Source of the DNA: Streptomyces sp. LaPpAH-108
GTDB lineage: Bacteria; Actinomycetota; Actinomycetes; Streptomycetales; Streptomycetaceae
Assembly: GCF_000373625.1 (NCBI RefSeq)
Contig: NZ_KB891999.1
Span: 62,001-126,000, forward strand
Direction of reading: 5' to 3'
DNA: 64,000 nt
Notes under the pieces: generated by a model
What the model was told of the DNA's origin: nothing
The model's database searches: none
Seen by the model: only the letters and a program-made list of their open reading frames with translations
Program-made: the position numbers and the translations under genes
Part shown: positions 52,748 to 61,181 of the stretch, piece by piece
Position numbering within the stretch: the stretch's first letter is position 1
How the letters are laid out: each line of letters starts with the position of its first letter

Positions 52748-53956
52748 TCAGGCGGCGTAACGGTTGGCGGGGCGGTCAAGACCGAGGAGACCGCGCAGGG
52801 TGCGCGCCTCGTAGGCCGTGCGGAAGCGACCCCGGCGTTGCAGCTCGGGCACCAGATCGCGGCTGACCCGGGGCAGATCGTGCCCGGTGACGGCGGGGCG
52901 CAGCCGGAACCCGGTGAGCCCGCTCCCGGCCAGTTCCTCCAGCAGGTCGGCCAGTTGGGCGGCCGTCCCGGTGAAGACGCGGGCGTCGCTGGTGTACGGC
53001 TCGCCCGCCAGCTCGTCCAGCCGCGCGCGCCGCTCCTGCGCCCCGGCCGTCGTGTCATCCAGGAAGACGACGAGGTCGCCGAAGACGTGCAGGGGCTCCT
53101 CGGCCCGGCCCGCCGCGTCCTGCTCGGCGCGGACCTCGGCGACTATGGCGCGGGCGTCGGCCGCGTCGTACGGGGTGACATAGCCGATGTCGGCCTGGCG
53201 GGCGACCAGCCGGTAGGGCACGGTCTGGTGGGCCAGGGCCGTGACCAGGGGCTGGCCCTGGGGCGGGCGCGGGGTGATGGATGGTCCCTTGACGCTGAAG
53301 TGGCGGCCCTCGAAGTCGATGTAGTGCAGCTTCTCGCGGTCGATGAAGCGCCCTGTGGCCGCGTCCCGGATCTCGGCGTCGTCCTCCCAGCTGTCCCAGA
53401 GCCTGCGGATCACCTCCACGTAGTCGGCGGCCTCGTCGAACAGGGGAGTCACCGCTTCCTGGGCGGCGGGGGTGTCGTAGGCGTCGAGGGGGTCGAAGAC
53501 CCGGCGGCCGAAGTGAGCGGCTTCGTCCTGGCGGGCGCTGATCCGCACCCGGACGCCCGCGCGGCCGGTGCTGACGTAGTCGAGGGTGGCGATGGCCTTG
53601 GAGATATGGAACGGCTCCGTGTGGGTGACCACCACCGTCGGGACGAGACCTATGTGGCGGGTGACCGGGGCGACGCGCGCGGCGATGAGGACGGCGTCGA
53701 GCCTGCCGCGCACCTGGTCGGTGCGGTCGTCGGGGCGGAGGGGGTGCGCGGACTGCGGGGTGAGGCCGTCCTCGATGGTGACGAAGTCGAGCAGTCCGGC
53801 CTCGGCCTCGGCGACCTGGTCGGCCCAGTACGCAGCGGTGAACAGCTCGGCGGGGCGGGCGGCCGGGTCGCGCCAGGAGGCGGGGTGCCAGCCGGTGCCG
53901 TCGAGGGCGACGGCGAGATGGAGTGGGGAAGCGGGGGGCGCGGAAGCAGAGGGCAC
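52748..53956 (-). CDS. LLM-class flavin monooxygenase (second, luciferase-like)
   Basis: A 402-aa luciferase-like flavin monooxygenase. It begins ASPLHLAVALDGTGWHPASW, continues VTIEDGLTPQS and TRHIGLVPTVVVTHTEPFHI, and has GVRVRISARQDEAAHFGRRV. It differs from its neighbour in length and motif and may act on an earlier or later step. GTG at 53956 is preferred because GGAAGG lies 8 bases upstream; the upstream extension to 54031 is not supported. The leader peptide at 54081-54203 lies 124 bp upstream. Confidence 0.85.
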   Translation of the reverse strand: MPSASAPPASPLHLAVALDGTGWHPASWRDPAARPAELFTAAYWADQVAEAEAGLLDFVTIEDGLTPQSAHPLRPDDRTDQVRGRLDAVLIAARVAPVTRHIGLVPTVVVTHTEPFHISKAIATLDYVSTGRAGVRVRISARQDEAAHFGRRVFDPLDAYDTPAAQEAVTPLFDEAADYVEVIRRLWDSWEDDAEIRDAATGRFIDREKLHYIDFEGRHFSVKGPSITPRPPQGQPLVTALAHQTVPYRLVARQADIGYVTPYDAADARAIVAEVRAEQDAAGRAEEPLHVFGDLVVFLDDTTAGAQERRARLDELAGEPYTSDARVFTGTAAQLADLLEELAGSGLTGFRLRPAVTGHDLPRVSRDLVPELQRRGRFRTAYEARTLRGLLGLDRPANRYAA

Positions 53957-54080
53957 GAGGAACGCCTTCCTTGAGGGTCCTTGCGTGGGCGAGAGGAGAA
54001 ATGCGGGGGCGGTGCGGGCGAGCGCGGACACACCGGCCCGGGGCGCGCGTGCGCGGTGGAGCGGAGGTCGGAGATACGCG

Positions 54081-54203
54081 TCAGGCGCGACAGAGCGCGC
54101 CGGCCACCCTCTGCAGGTCTATGTGCGGCCGGGAGTGCAGCAGGACGGAGCGGGCGGTCCGCAGCAGGCGCGGGCACGGCACGCGGTCGAGTCCCCGCTG
54201 CAT
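54081..54203 (-). CDS. Cysteine leader peptide upstream of the monooxygenase operon
   Basis: A 40-aa peptide starting MQRGLDRVPCPRLLRTARSV and ending SRPHIDLQRVAGALCRA. The ending SRxHIDLxRV..A.C is the hallmark of actinomycete leader peptides found upstream of sulfur genes; terminal Cys codon(s) let translation sense cysteinyl-tRNA. ATG at 54203 has GGAGG upstream. Expected role: cis-control of the two monooxygenases by cysteine supply. Confidence 0.75.
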   Translation of the reverse strand: MQRGLDRVPCPRLLRTARSVLLHSRPHIDLQRVAGALCRA

Positions 54204-54329
54204 GTCCCCCACCCCCTCCGGCTGTGGCTCTTCGCGTCTCGTCATCAGGGCCAACGCCCGGGTGCCGGAAGGTGTTCCCGACACGCCGGACGTCACCCGT
54301 TCGCTCTTCCGCAGCAGGTCGGCGGCGGG
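54204..54329. other. Gap between binding protein and leader peptide
   Basis: 126 bp between the binding-protein stop and the leader peptide start. It holds the promoter and ribosome-binding site of the leader. No strong -35/-10 was found. Confidence 0.3.
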
Positions 54330-55352
54330 TCAGGAGTTGTCGAGCGGCAGCCCGGGCGGGTTGATCTCCGCCTTGGTGACGGACTCGTCGGTCAGGTTGT
54401 AGGCGGCGAGCCACTTGGCGTACTGCCCCGAGTCGATCAGATGGTTCAGGGCGTCCGCGAGCGGCTTCACGAGCCCGCTGTCCTTCTTCGTGGTGGCCGC
54501 GATCAGGCCCTGGAGCCGGGCGCCCGCACCGGAGAACGTGCCCGCGCTGCGGGTCGGGGAGGGCGACCCGGCGGACCGCTTCACGTGGTAGGCGATCCCG
54601 GGGTTGGCCGCGAAGTAGGCGTCGATCCGGCCGCCGGTCAGCGCGAGGTAGGTGGCGTTCTTGCTGGCGAAGTTCTTGACGGTGAGGGTCTTGCCCTCCT
54701 TCTTCAGTTTGTCCCGCCATTCGAGGAGGATCTTCTCCTGGTTGGTGCCGTTGTCCACGGCGACCGTCTTCCCGGCCAGGTTGCGGTAGTCACCGCCGAA
54801 GTCCCAGGTGCTCTTCTTCAGCACCTCGAAGCCGACGTTGTCCTTGCGGTAGGAGGCGAAGTCGTACTTCCGCTTGCGTTCCTCGGTGTCGGTGATGTTG
54901 GCGAAGCCCACGTCGGCCTTGCCGCTGTCGATGCCGACGAACATGTTCTCCCAGGTGTAGTTGCGGATCTCGGGCCGCAGTCCCAGCACGGCGGCGACCA
55001 GCCGGGCGAGGTCGGGTTCGGCGCCGGTGAGGGTCTTCTGGTCGGAGCCGACGAAGGCGAGCGGCGGGAAGCCGTCGGGCAGTGCGCCGACCGCGACCTT
55101 CAGCGTGCCGTTCTCCCGTACGACGGCGGGGAGTTCGGCGCGGATCGACTTCACTTCGGCGACCTCGAGCCGGGTCTCGGTGGCGGCGCCGTTGGACACC
55201 TTCCCCACGGTGACCGCGCCCCGGGCGTCGGTCGTGGTCGCGGCGTCGCTCTCCCCGCCGCAGGCGGCGAGCAGGGTGGCGAGGAGGGCGGCGGTGGTCG
55301 CCGCGACGGTACCGCGCACCGCACGGCGGCGGGAGAGAGGGTGACGGGGCAT
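54330..55352 (-). CDS. ABC transporter substrate-binding lipoprotein (polar amino acid type)
   Basis: A 340-aa secreted lipoprotein. The signal peptide contains AVRGTVAATTAALLATLLAA with lipobox LAAC (Cys31), then the family-3 solute-binding domain: NGTLKVAVGALPDGFPPLAF, DSGKADVGFANITDTEERKR, YDFASYRKDNVGFEVLKKS, AGKTVAVDNGTNQEKILLEW. It belongs with the ATPase and permease upstream. The substrate is probably a sulfur-containing amino acid or related compound given the context. Confidence 0.88.
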   Translation of the reverse strand: MPRHPLSRRRAVRGTVAATTAALLATLLAACGGESDAATTTDARGAVTVGKVSNGAATETRLEVAEVKSIRAELPAVVRENGTLKVAVGALPDGFPPLAFVGSDQKTLTGAEPDLARLVAAVLGLRPEIRNYTWENMFVGIDSGKADVGFANITDTEERKRKYDFASYRKDNVGFEVLKKSTWDFGGDYRNLAGKTVAVDNGTNQEKILLEWRDKLKKEGKTLTVKNFASKNATYLALTGGRIDAYFAANPGIAYHVKRSAGSPSPTRSAGTFSGAGARLQGLIAATTKKDSGLVKPLADALNHLIDSGQYAKWLAAYNLTDESVTKAEINPPGLPLDNS

Positions 55353-55432
55353 GGCTGTCCTTGTCGTTCGGGTGGGAGGGCATCAGTAAGGAGCAGGGAC
55401 GGGAGACCGGACCGTCCGCGAAAGGGGAGGGT

Positions 55433-56221
55433 TCAGAGCACCTTGCTCAGGAAGTCGCGGGTGCGTTCGTGCCGTGGCTTGTCCAACACCTCAGCGGGCG
55501 GCCCCTGTTCGACGATCCGGCCGTCGTCGATGAAGACGATCCGGTCCGCGACCTCGCGGGCGAAGCCGATCTCGTGGGTGACGATGACGAGCGTGGTGCC
55601 GCTGGAGGCCAAGTCCTTGATGACGGCGAGGACTTCGCCGACGAGTTCGGGGTCGAGCGCGGAGGTGGGCTCGTCGAAGAGGATGATGCCGGGGCGCAGC
55701 GCGAGGGCGCGCGCGATGGCCACCCGCTGCTGCTGCCCGCCGGACAGCTGGCGCGGGTAGGCACCGGTGCGGTCCGCGAGCCCGACCCGGCCGAGGAGTT
55801 CACGGGCGAGTTCCCTCGCCTCGGGCTTGCCGAGGCGCCCGGTGGCGACGGGCGCGGCGGCGACGTTGTCGAGAGCGGTCAGATGCGGGAACAGGTTGAA
55901 GTTCTGGAAGACGAACCCGATCCGGCCGCGCTGCGCGAGGATCGCCCGCTCGCTCAGCTCCTTGAGCCGACCCCGGCTTCCGCGCCGTACGCCGATCAGC
56001 TCGCCGCCGACGCTGACATGGCCGATCTCGGGCTTCTCCAGATGGTTGACGACGCGCAGCAGCGTGGACTTGCCCGAGCCGGAGGGGCCGAGGATGACGG
56101 TCACCTCGCCGGGCCGTACGGTCAAGTCGATGCCGTCGAGCACGCGTTGGGCCCCGTACCACTTGTGCACGCCGTGGATCTCCAGCGCGGCGGGGGCGGT
56201 CTCCTGGGCGGCGGTGGTCAT
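55433..56221 (-). CDS. Polar amino acid-type ABC transporter ATPase
   Basis: A 262-aa cytoplasmic ATPase of the GlnQ/TcyN type. Walker A ILGPSGSGKSTLLRVVNHLE, Q-loop FVFQNFNLFPHLTALDNVA, signature LSGGQQQRVAIARALAL, Walker B GIILFDEPTSALDPELVGEV, and switch His in LVIVTHEIGFAREVADRI. Its ATG overlaps the permease stop (ATGA). Energises import with the permease and lipoprotein. Confidence 0.92.
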   Translation of the reverse strand: MTTAAQETAPAALEIHGVHKWYGAQRVLDGIDLTVRPGEVTVILGPSGSGKSTLLRVVNHLEKPEIGHVSVGGELIGVRRGSRGRLKELSERAILAQRGRIGFVFQNFNLFPHLTALDNVAAAPVATGRLGKPEARELARELLGRVGLADRTGAYPRQLSGGQQQRVAIARALALRPGIILFDEPTSALDPELVGEVLAVIKDLASSGTTLVIVTHEIGFAREVADRIVFIDDGRIVEQGPPAEVLDKPRHERTRDFLSKVL

Positions 56222-57192
56222 ACGGCGCTCTCCTCACGCAGCTTGGCGCGGAGTCCGGCGAGGGCGGTGCGGGCTCTGCGCAGCGGGGTCGGGGGCAGGG
56301 CGCGGGTGGCGCCGCGCGCGAAGTACCGTTCGACGTAGTACTGCACGACGGAGACCGCGCTGGTCAGGATCAGGTACCAGACGGTGGCGACGAGCAGCAG
56401 CGGCACGATGTCGCCGGGGTAGGTGCTGCCCATGCTCTGCACGGTGCCGAAGAGGTCGAGCAGGGAGACGTAGAAGACCAGGGACGTGCTCTTGACCAGG
56501 CCGATGAGCTGGTTGACGTAGTTCGGCACGATGGAGCGCAGCGCCTGCGGGAGGACGATCCGGGTGAACTGGTAGCGCCGGGGCAGGCCGAGGGCGGCAG
56601 CGGCCTCGTGCTGGCCCTGGTCGACGGAGAGCAGTCCGCCGCGCACGACTTCGGCGGCGTAGGCGGCCTCGTTGAGGGCGAGTCCGACGACGGCGACCGT
56701 CATGTCGGTGGCGAGCCGGGACTCGTCGAAGGTGACGAACGCGGGCCCGAAGGGGACGCCGAGGCTCACCGTGCGGTACAGCGCGCTGAAGTTGTAGAGG
56801 AAGATCAGGACGACGATCAGCGGCACCGAGCGGAACAGCCAGACGTACGTCCAGCTCACCACCCGCAGCACCGGGCTCCCGGAGAGCCGTCCGAGGGCGA
56901 GCACGACGCCGCCCAACAGCCCCAGTACGGCGGCCAGTCCGGTCACTTCGAGGGTGACGAGGAGTCCGTCGAGCACGGCGGGCCGCAGGAACCAGTAGCG
57001 GAAACGGTCCCATTGGTAGAAGGGGTTGGTGGCGAGACCGTGCCCGATCTGGGCGACCAGCACGAGGACGACGGCGGTGGCGATCCACCGCCCCGGCCTG
57101 CGCAGGGGCTGAACTCGCTGCGCTTTCAGTTTACTTGATGGAGTGTCAGATATAGGCGCGGCGGTGACGACGACGCCTGGTGGTTCGCTCAT
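56218..57192 (-). CDS. Polar amino acid-type ABC transporter permease
   Basis: A 324-aa inner-membrane permease of the HisMQ type with N-terminal extension. It contains the EAA-loop AAAALGLPRRYQFTRIVLPQ ALRSIVPNYVNQL (split here), five to six helices, and the start YVWLFRSVPLIVVLIFLYN. ATG at 57192. A cysteine leader peptide ends 150 nt upstream. With only one permease gene, it presumably homodimerises. Confidence 0.9.
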   Translation of the reverse strand: MSEPPGVVVTAAPISDTPSSKLKAQRVQPLRRPGRWIATAVVLVLVAQIGHGLATNPFYQWDRFRYWFLRPAVLDGLLVTLEVTGLAAVLGLLGGVVLALGRLSGSPVLRVVSWTYVWLFRSVPLIVVLIFLYNFSALYRTVSLGVPFGPAFVTFDESRLATDMTVAVVGLALNEAAYAAEVVRGGLLSVDQGQHEAAAALGLPRRYQFTRIVLPQALRSIVPNYVNQLIGLVKSTSLVFYVSLLDLFGTVQSMGSTYPGDIVPLLLVATVWYLILTSAVSVVQYYVERYFARGATRALPPTPLRRARTALAGLRAKLREESAV

Positions 57193-57342
57193 GGGAGGGC
57201 GGCTCCGGCGGATTCGGGTGTCCCGGGGATGCGCGGGGCCGTACGGCGGTCACGACGGCGTACGGCACACGGCGAGGCGGACGGCACACCGGTGCGCGGG
57301 GTGCGTCACGAAGAAGCGCGAAGAGAGGGGGAAAGGGGGCTG

Positions 57343-57489
57343 TCAGCCCTGACAGCGGCCCGGCGCCGTACACAGCGCGCTGCTGACCCGGAGCAGATCG
57401 ACGGCGCGGTCGGCGACGAGGAGCCCGGCGGACGCCGGGACGCGACGGCCGTGGGAGCGGCCGTCGGCCCTCCTGGGGGTCGCGTTCAT
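57343..57489 (-). CDS. Cysteine leader peptide upstream of the ABC transporter
   Basis: A 48-aa peptide starting MNATPRRADGRSHGRRVPAS and ending in the segment VDLLRVSSALCTAPGRCQG. The VDLLRVSSALC block matches the HIDLLRVSSAxC signature of sulfur-gene leader peptides; Cys codons occur twice. An AGGTG box lies before the ATG. It precedes the permease, so uptake is probably tuned to cysteine supply. Confidence 0.68.
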   Translation of the reverse strand: MNATPRRADGRSHGRRVPASAGLLVADRAVDLLRVSSALCTAPGRCQG

Positions 57490-57495
57490 GGCGTC

Positions 57496-57506
57496 ACCTG
57501 TTCACT
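57496..57506 (-). promoter_or_regulatory. Shared 11-mer before leader peptide 2
   Basis: AGTGAACAGGT on the minus strand, six bases upstream of the leader ATG at 57489. An identical 11-mer occurs before the leader at 58858. It includes the likely ribosome-binding site, so conservation may reflect translation or a common regulator. Confidence 0.45.
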
Positions 57507-57711
57507 GTCCAGGCCCCGCGGGGCCCCTCGCGCTTACCGAAGTCGTCGTCGGTCCGGTCGTCACCTGGGGCACCCCACCGCGATGCGAGGGTTGCCGGTC
57601 AGCGAGCCAGGGCTTGGCGCTGACGCTCATGACCGTTCTGTGCGGCAAGTAAGGCATTCGGCCGCTCGAATGTCAACGGTTGTCCGGCAGTTGGACGCTG
57701 CCGGACCGCTC
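57507..57711. other. Gap upstream of the ABC transporter leader
   Basis: 205 bp between the GST-like gene stop and the shared 11-mer. It should hold the promoter of the transporter genes. No convincing hexamers were found. Confidence 0.3.
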
Positions 57712-58614
57712 TCACCTGCGCGGAGTGCGCGGAAGGTCGGCCGAGTGCGCGGCCCAGTCCAGGATCTGGACGGCCGCGCCGGCCGCTTCGAGTCCCTGGC
57801 AGTGGCCATGGTGCCTGCGGGCGATGCCGTCGAGATCGAGGTGGGTGCCGAAGGCGGGGTGGGCGGCGAGTCGGCGGGCGTACGACCACAGGGCCGGGTG
57901 GTCCGCGATGCGGTGGACGGCGGAGGCGTCGAGATGGCAGCGGTGCACGGTGTCGAGCTGGACCAGGCAGACCCAGAGGTGGAGGTCGGCGGCCGTGATC
58001 CGGCCGTCGACCAGGTACTCCTCGCCGGTCAGCCAGCGCTCCAGGCGTCCGAGGGCGTCCAGCAGGACGTCGAGCGCGGCGGTGCGCGCGGCGGGGTCCG
58101 TGTCGGCGGCGCCCGCGTACTGCGCGCTCTGCTCGATCTCCTCGGCGCAGAGGCGTTCGACGGCCTCGATGGTGGACTCCCAGCCGACGGGGTGGAGGGG
58201 GCCGCCGTGGTGCGGGAGGTGGTCGAGGTCGCGCAGGATGTCGGGGGCGTGGGCGCTGACGATGCGGCCGGACCAGTCGTCGCTGAGCACGGGGGCGTGG
58301 GCGGGGCCGGTGTAGCGGTGGGCGCTGGCGTCGTAGAGCGGGCGCAGCGCGGCGTGGCCGCCCCCGGGACAGTCGGGGACGGCGGCCAGGAGGGTGACCG
58401 GACAGGCGTCGCCGAGGCCGAGGAGGCTGTGGCCGATGGCGAGCCGGAGGCCGTCGGCGCAGGCGGTGGACAGATGGAGCCGGTAGCGGTGCGCGACGGC
58501 GTAGTGGCCGCTGCGCGCGTCCCGGCCGATACGGCCCCGGAAGGGCGCGGCGGCGGTGCGGTGCGCGGCCGGGACGGCGGCGAGCGCGGTGGAGGACAGC
58601 GGAGTGATGGACAT
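57712..58614 (-). CDS. Glutathione S-transferase-like protein (ECM4/YqjG-like)
   Basis: A 300-aa GST C-terminal-domain protein resembling glutathionyl-hydroquinone reductases: early segment HYAVAHRYRLHLSTACADGL, then TIEAVERLCAEEIEQSAQYA, YLVDGRITAADLHLWVCLVQ and TVHRCHLDASAVHRIADHPA. Actinomycetes use mycothiol rather than glutathione, so its thiol partner may differ. Catalytic Cys of YqjG-like proteins is not obvious. ATG at 58614 follows GGGGAG. A leader peptide precedes it. Confidence 0.75.
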   Translation of the reverse strand: MSITPLSSTALAAVPAAHRTAAAPFRGRIGRDARSGHYAVAHRYRLHLSTACADGLRLAIGHSLLGLGDACPVTLLAAVPDCPGGGHAALRPLYDASAHRYTGPAHAPVLSDDWSGRIVSAHAPDILRDLDHLPHHGGPLHPVGWESTIEAVERLCAEEIEQSAQYAGAADTDPAARTAALDVLLDALGRLERWLTGEEYLVDGRITAADLHLWVCLVQLDTVHRCHLDASAVHRIADHPALWSYARRLAAHPAFGTHLDLDGIARRHHGHCQGLEAAGAAVQILDWAAHSADLPRTPRR

Positions 58615-58717
58615 ACGTCTCCCCTGGATGGATGGGCACGCGGAGAAGCGCGCGACGGCGGAAACGGCGTCGGTTGGGGGCGTCGTCGCCCCGGCTGGGA
58701 CCGGCTGAGAAAGAGCG

Positions 58718-58858
58718 TCAGACCAGGCTGATCGCGCTGGAGACGCGCAGGAGGTCGATGTGCCGACGGGAGGTGAGCAGGGGGGAGTTGGCGATCCGCG
58801 GCGGCACGCACGACGCCCCGCGGCCCATCGGGCCGGAGACCGTCACCAGGCGCACCAT
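58718..58858 (-). CDS. Leader peptide upstream of the GST-like gene
   Basis: A 46-aa peptide starting MVRLVTVSGPMGRGASCVPP and ending LLTSRRHIDLLRVSSAISLV. It has the SRRHIDLLRVSSAI core of sulfur-gene leaders, but the conserved terminal Cys is replaced by Ser followed by Leu-Val. ATG at 58858 is preceded by AGGTAGGG. If it acts as a Cys sensor, this copy may be weakened; one Cys remains near position 17. Confidence 0.68.
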   Translation of the reverse strand: MVRLVTVSGPMGRGASCVPPRIANSPLLTSRRHIDLLRVSSAISLV

Positions 58859-58866
58859 GTTTCCCT

Positions 58867-58877
58867 ACCTGTTCACT
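58867..58877 (-). promoter_or_regulatory. Shared 11-mer before leader peptide 3
   Basis: AGTGAACAGGT on the minus strand, eight bases upstream of the leader start, identical to the copy at 57496-57506. Confidence 0.45.
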
Positions 58878-58990
58878 AGGCTTCCCTATGGGGAGTGTCG
58901 GGGCGCCCCGGCCCGGCGTCAAGGGGGCGTTCACACACCGAGCGGCACACTCATGGCGCCCGCCACCGGAGGCTTACGTAGCATCGCCCC

Positions 58991-59845
58991 ATGAGCCAAG
59001 TCCTCACCATCGCCCGCCCGCCCGGTGTCCGGGGAGTCCGGCTGGAGACCGGGCGGGGTGTCTTCGCCGCGCTCACGGCCGCGCCGACCGGGTCCGCGCG
59101 GCGCGGTACCGCGCTGCTCGTGCCGGGGTTCAACGGGAGCAAGGAGGACTTCCTGCCGTTGCTGCCGGGGCTGAGCGAGGCGGGGTACGCGGTGTACGCC
59201 GTGGATCAGCGCGGGCAGTACGAGACGGGTCCGGCGTCCGCCGCCCCGGCCTACGACAGCGACTCCGCCGCAGCGGACGCGAGGGCGCTCGCCGAAGCGC
59301 TCGGCGCGGGTCCGGTGCATCTCGTGGGGCACTCGTACGGCGGGCTCGTGTCCCGCCTCGCCGTGCTCAACAGCGGTGCCCCTGAGGAGACTTGGGCCTC
59401 TCTCACGCTGATGAACTTCGGCCCGGCCGAGGTCGGGACGCCCACGCGGGAGCGGCTGGAGCTGCTGCTCGACGCCCTCGGCAGCATGGCCGTACCCGAC
59501 CTGTGGCCGTATCTGCGCCCCGCCGAGGACGGCATCCCGGCGGACGTGCTGGCGTTCCTCTCCGACCGCTGGGCGCGCAACGAGCCCGAGGCGCTGCGGC
59601 TCGCGGCCCGGCAGTTGCTGACCGAACCCGACCGCACAACCGACCTCAAGGACAAGGGAGTTCCGCTCTCCGTCGTCTTCGGCACCCCGGACGACACCTG
59701 GGCGGAGCAGGAGGCCGAGGCCATGGCGAAGACTCTCGGCGCACCGTTCACGAGGATCCCCGAGGGGGGCCACTCCCCCAACGTCCAGCGCCCGGGGGCG
59801 GTCATCGAGGCGCTGACGGGCTTCTGGTCGTCACTCGCGAGGTAG
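58991..59845 (+). CDS. Alpha/beta hydrolase
   Basis: A 284-aa cytoplasmic hydrolase. The nucleophile elbow VHLVGHSYGGLVSRLA gives Ser115, and His is in RIPEGGHSPNVQRPG. The oxyanion-side motif LLVPGFNGSKEDFLPLLPGL and DQRGQYETG also fit. ATG at 58991. No operon partner follows and no substrate clue is present. Confidence 0.85.
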   Translation: MSQVLTIARPPGVRGVRLETGRGVFAALTAAPTGSARRGTALLVPGFNGSKEDFLPLLPGLSEAGYAVYAVDQRGQYETGPASAAPAYDSDSAAADARALAEALGAGPVHLVGHSYGGLVSRLAVLNSGAPEETWASLTLMNFGPAEVGTPTRERLELLLDALGSMAVPDLWPYLRPAEDGIPADVLAFLSDRWARNEPEALRLAARQLLTEPDRTTDLKDKGVPLSVVFGTPDDTWAEQEAEAMAKTLGAPFTRIPEGGHSPNVQRPGAVIEALTGFWSSLAR

Positions 59846-60002
59846 GCGCCCGAAAGGAACCCTTCACGCACTCGTCGGCGGTTCCGGACGCCGCTGGTCG
59901 TACCTGCGCGCCGCCCGGTCGTTCAGGACGCTCCCGGCCGGGCAGCGCACCGGCGCGAGCGGCAGGGTCACGAGCTGTGTGGAGCGACCCGTCGGGCGGT
60001 TC
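59846..60002. other. Convergent gap
   Basis: 157 bp between the convergent alpha/beta hydrolase and gas vesicle genes. No clear terminator hairpin was identified. Confidence 0.3.
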
Positions 60003-60716
60003 TCAGACGAAGCTGTAGGGGGGCAGGGGGCCGTGCAGCCGCAGGTCGAGGTCGTCGCCCAGCTGGTGCGCGACACTCAACTCGGTGGTCAGGAAGACCT
60101 CTTCCTGATCTTCGGGCACCAGGAAGGACACGCTGAGGAAGTCCTCACCGGTCGGCTGGGTGGAGTCCACGTCCCGCGCGAACGGGCGCAGCGCCTCCAC
60201 CACCCCGATGGCCAGCGCCTCCTGCCGCGCCTGGATCTCCCGCGCGATCATCTCGCCGAGGCGCACCGGGGCGCCCACGTCGGCGGTACCGGCGCGGATC
60301 GCGTCGTTCAGCTCCCGGGCGGCGCTCGATTCCTCCAGGATCAGCCGCAGCAGGCTGTCCTCGTCCTGCGTCGCCTTCAGGTGGTACTCGGCGCACCCTC
60401 CGAGTGCCCGCAGTCGCTCGGTGTACGCGTCGGCGCGCTCCTCGAGGGCGGCCCGTACGGCGTCGTCACCCTCCGCGACGAGCCCAAAACGCAGCGGCAG
60501 TACGGTGCCGTCGGCCATGAGCCGTTCCTGTACCTCCTGGTGCACACCGATGTCGCGGCACTCGGGGCGCAGATCGTCGGGCGCGTCGCTGACGACCGCG
60601 CACAGACCGCCCGCGGTCAGGGCGCGCAGGCCGGACGGGGACTCCCCGACGCCGCGCAGGCCGTCGAGACGCAGAGGATGCCGCTTCTCGGTGACGGAGT
60701 AGATGTATACGGCCAT
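60003..60716 (-). CDS. Gas vesicle protein GvpL/GvpF family
   Basis: A 237-aa accessory gas vesicle protein. It begins MAVYIYSVTEKRHPLRLDGL, with LRALTAGGLCAVVSDAPDDL, VHQEVQERLMADGTVLPLRF, and ends VAHQLGDDLDLRLHGPLPPY; all are GvpF/GvpL landmarks. Such proteins assist vesicle nucleation. It starts three bases after the GvpA-like gene. Classical gas vesicle clusters contain about ten genes; the rest are missing here. Confidence 0.88.
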   Translation of the reverse strand: MAVYIYSVTEKRHPLRLDGLRGVGESPSGLRALTAGGLCAVVSDAPDDLRPECRDIGVHQEVQERLMADGTVLPLRFGLVAEGDDAVRAALEERADAYTERLRALGGCAEYHLKATQDEDSLLRLILEESSAARELNDAIRAGTADVGAPVRLGEMIAREIQARQEALAIGVVEALRPFARDVDSTQPTGEDFLSVSFLVPEDQEEVFLTTELSVAHQLGDDLDLRLHGPLPPYSFV

Positions 60717-60719
60717 GGC

Positions 60720-61181
60720 TCATTCCTTCTCGCGGGCCGAACTCCGCTCCCGCGGGGAGGTCCACCGAGCCGGGTACCGCTCCCTCTCCACGGGCTGCTC
60801 CTCCGCTTCCTCGTCACCGTCGGTCACACCCTTGGAGGAGTCGGTGACCGCCTCTACGGCACCGGTGATCGCGCCCTTGGACTTGCCCTGAGCGCCGCTC
60901 TCCACCGAGTCGCCGACGATGTCGGTCGGCTGGGCGGGGGCCTTCCGGCCGGATTCGAGGTCGAGCCGGTTGCACGCCTCCGCGAACCGCAGATACGTGT
61001 CGACGCCGGCCACGACCACGCGGGCGTCGATCTCCAGGGTCTCGATCCCGGCCAGGGGCACCCGTACGAACCCGTCGATGACGAGTCCGCGGTCGAGGAT
61101 GAGTTCCAGGACGTCGTAGAGGTTTCCGCTCCCGCCACCGCCTTGGGCGACCGGTCCTCCGCCTTGTGGCACCAGGCTCAT
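60720..61181 (-). CDS. Gas vesicle structural protein GvpA/GvpJ
   Basis: A 153-aa protein. Residues 20-75 are the GvpA fold: NLYDVLELILDRGLVIDGFV, LAGIETLEIDARVVVAGVDT and YLRFAEACNRLDL. The remaining 75 residues are a charged, Ser/Glu/Lys-rich tail (longer than standard GvpA of about 70-80 aa) and suggest GvpJ-like or a specialised rib protein. ATG at 61181 follows GGGAGAGG. Co-transcribed with the GvpF/L gene. Confidence 0.85.
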   Translation of the reverse strand: MSLVPQGGGPVAQGGGGSGNLYDVLELILDRGLVIDGFVRVPLAGIETLEIDARVVVAGVDTYLRFAEACNRLDLESGRKAPAQPTDIVGDSVESGAQGKSKGAITGAVEAVTDSSKGVTDGDEEAEEQPVERERYPARWTSPRERSSAREKE

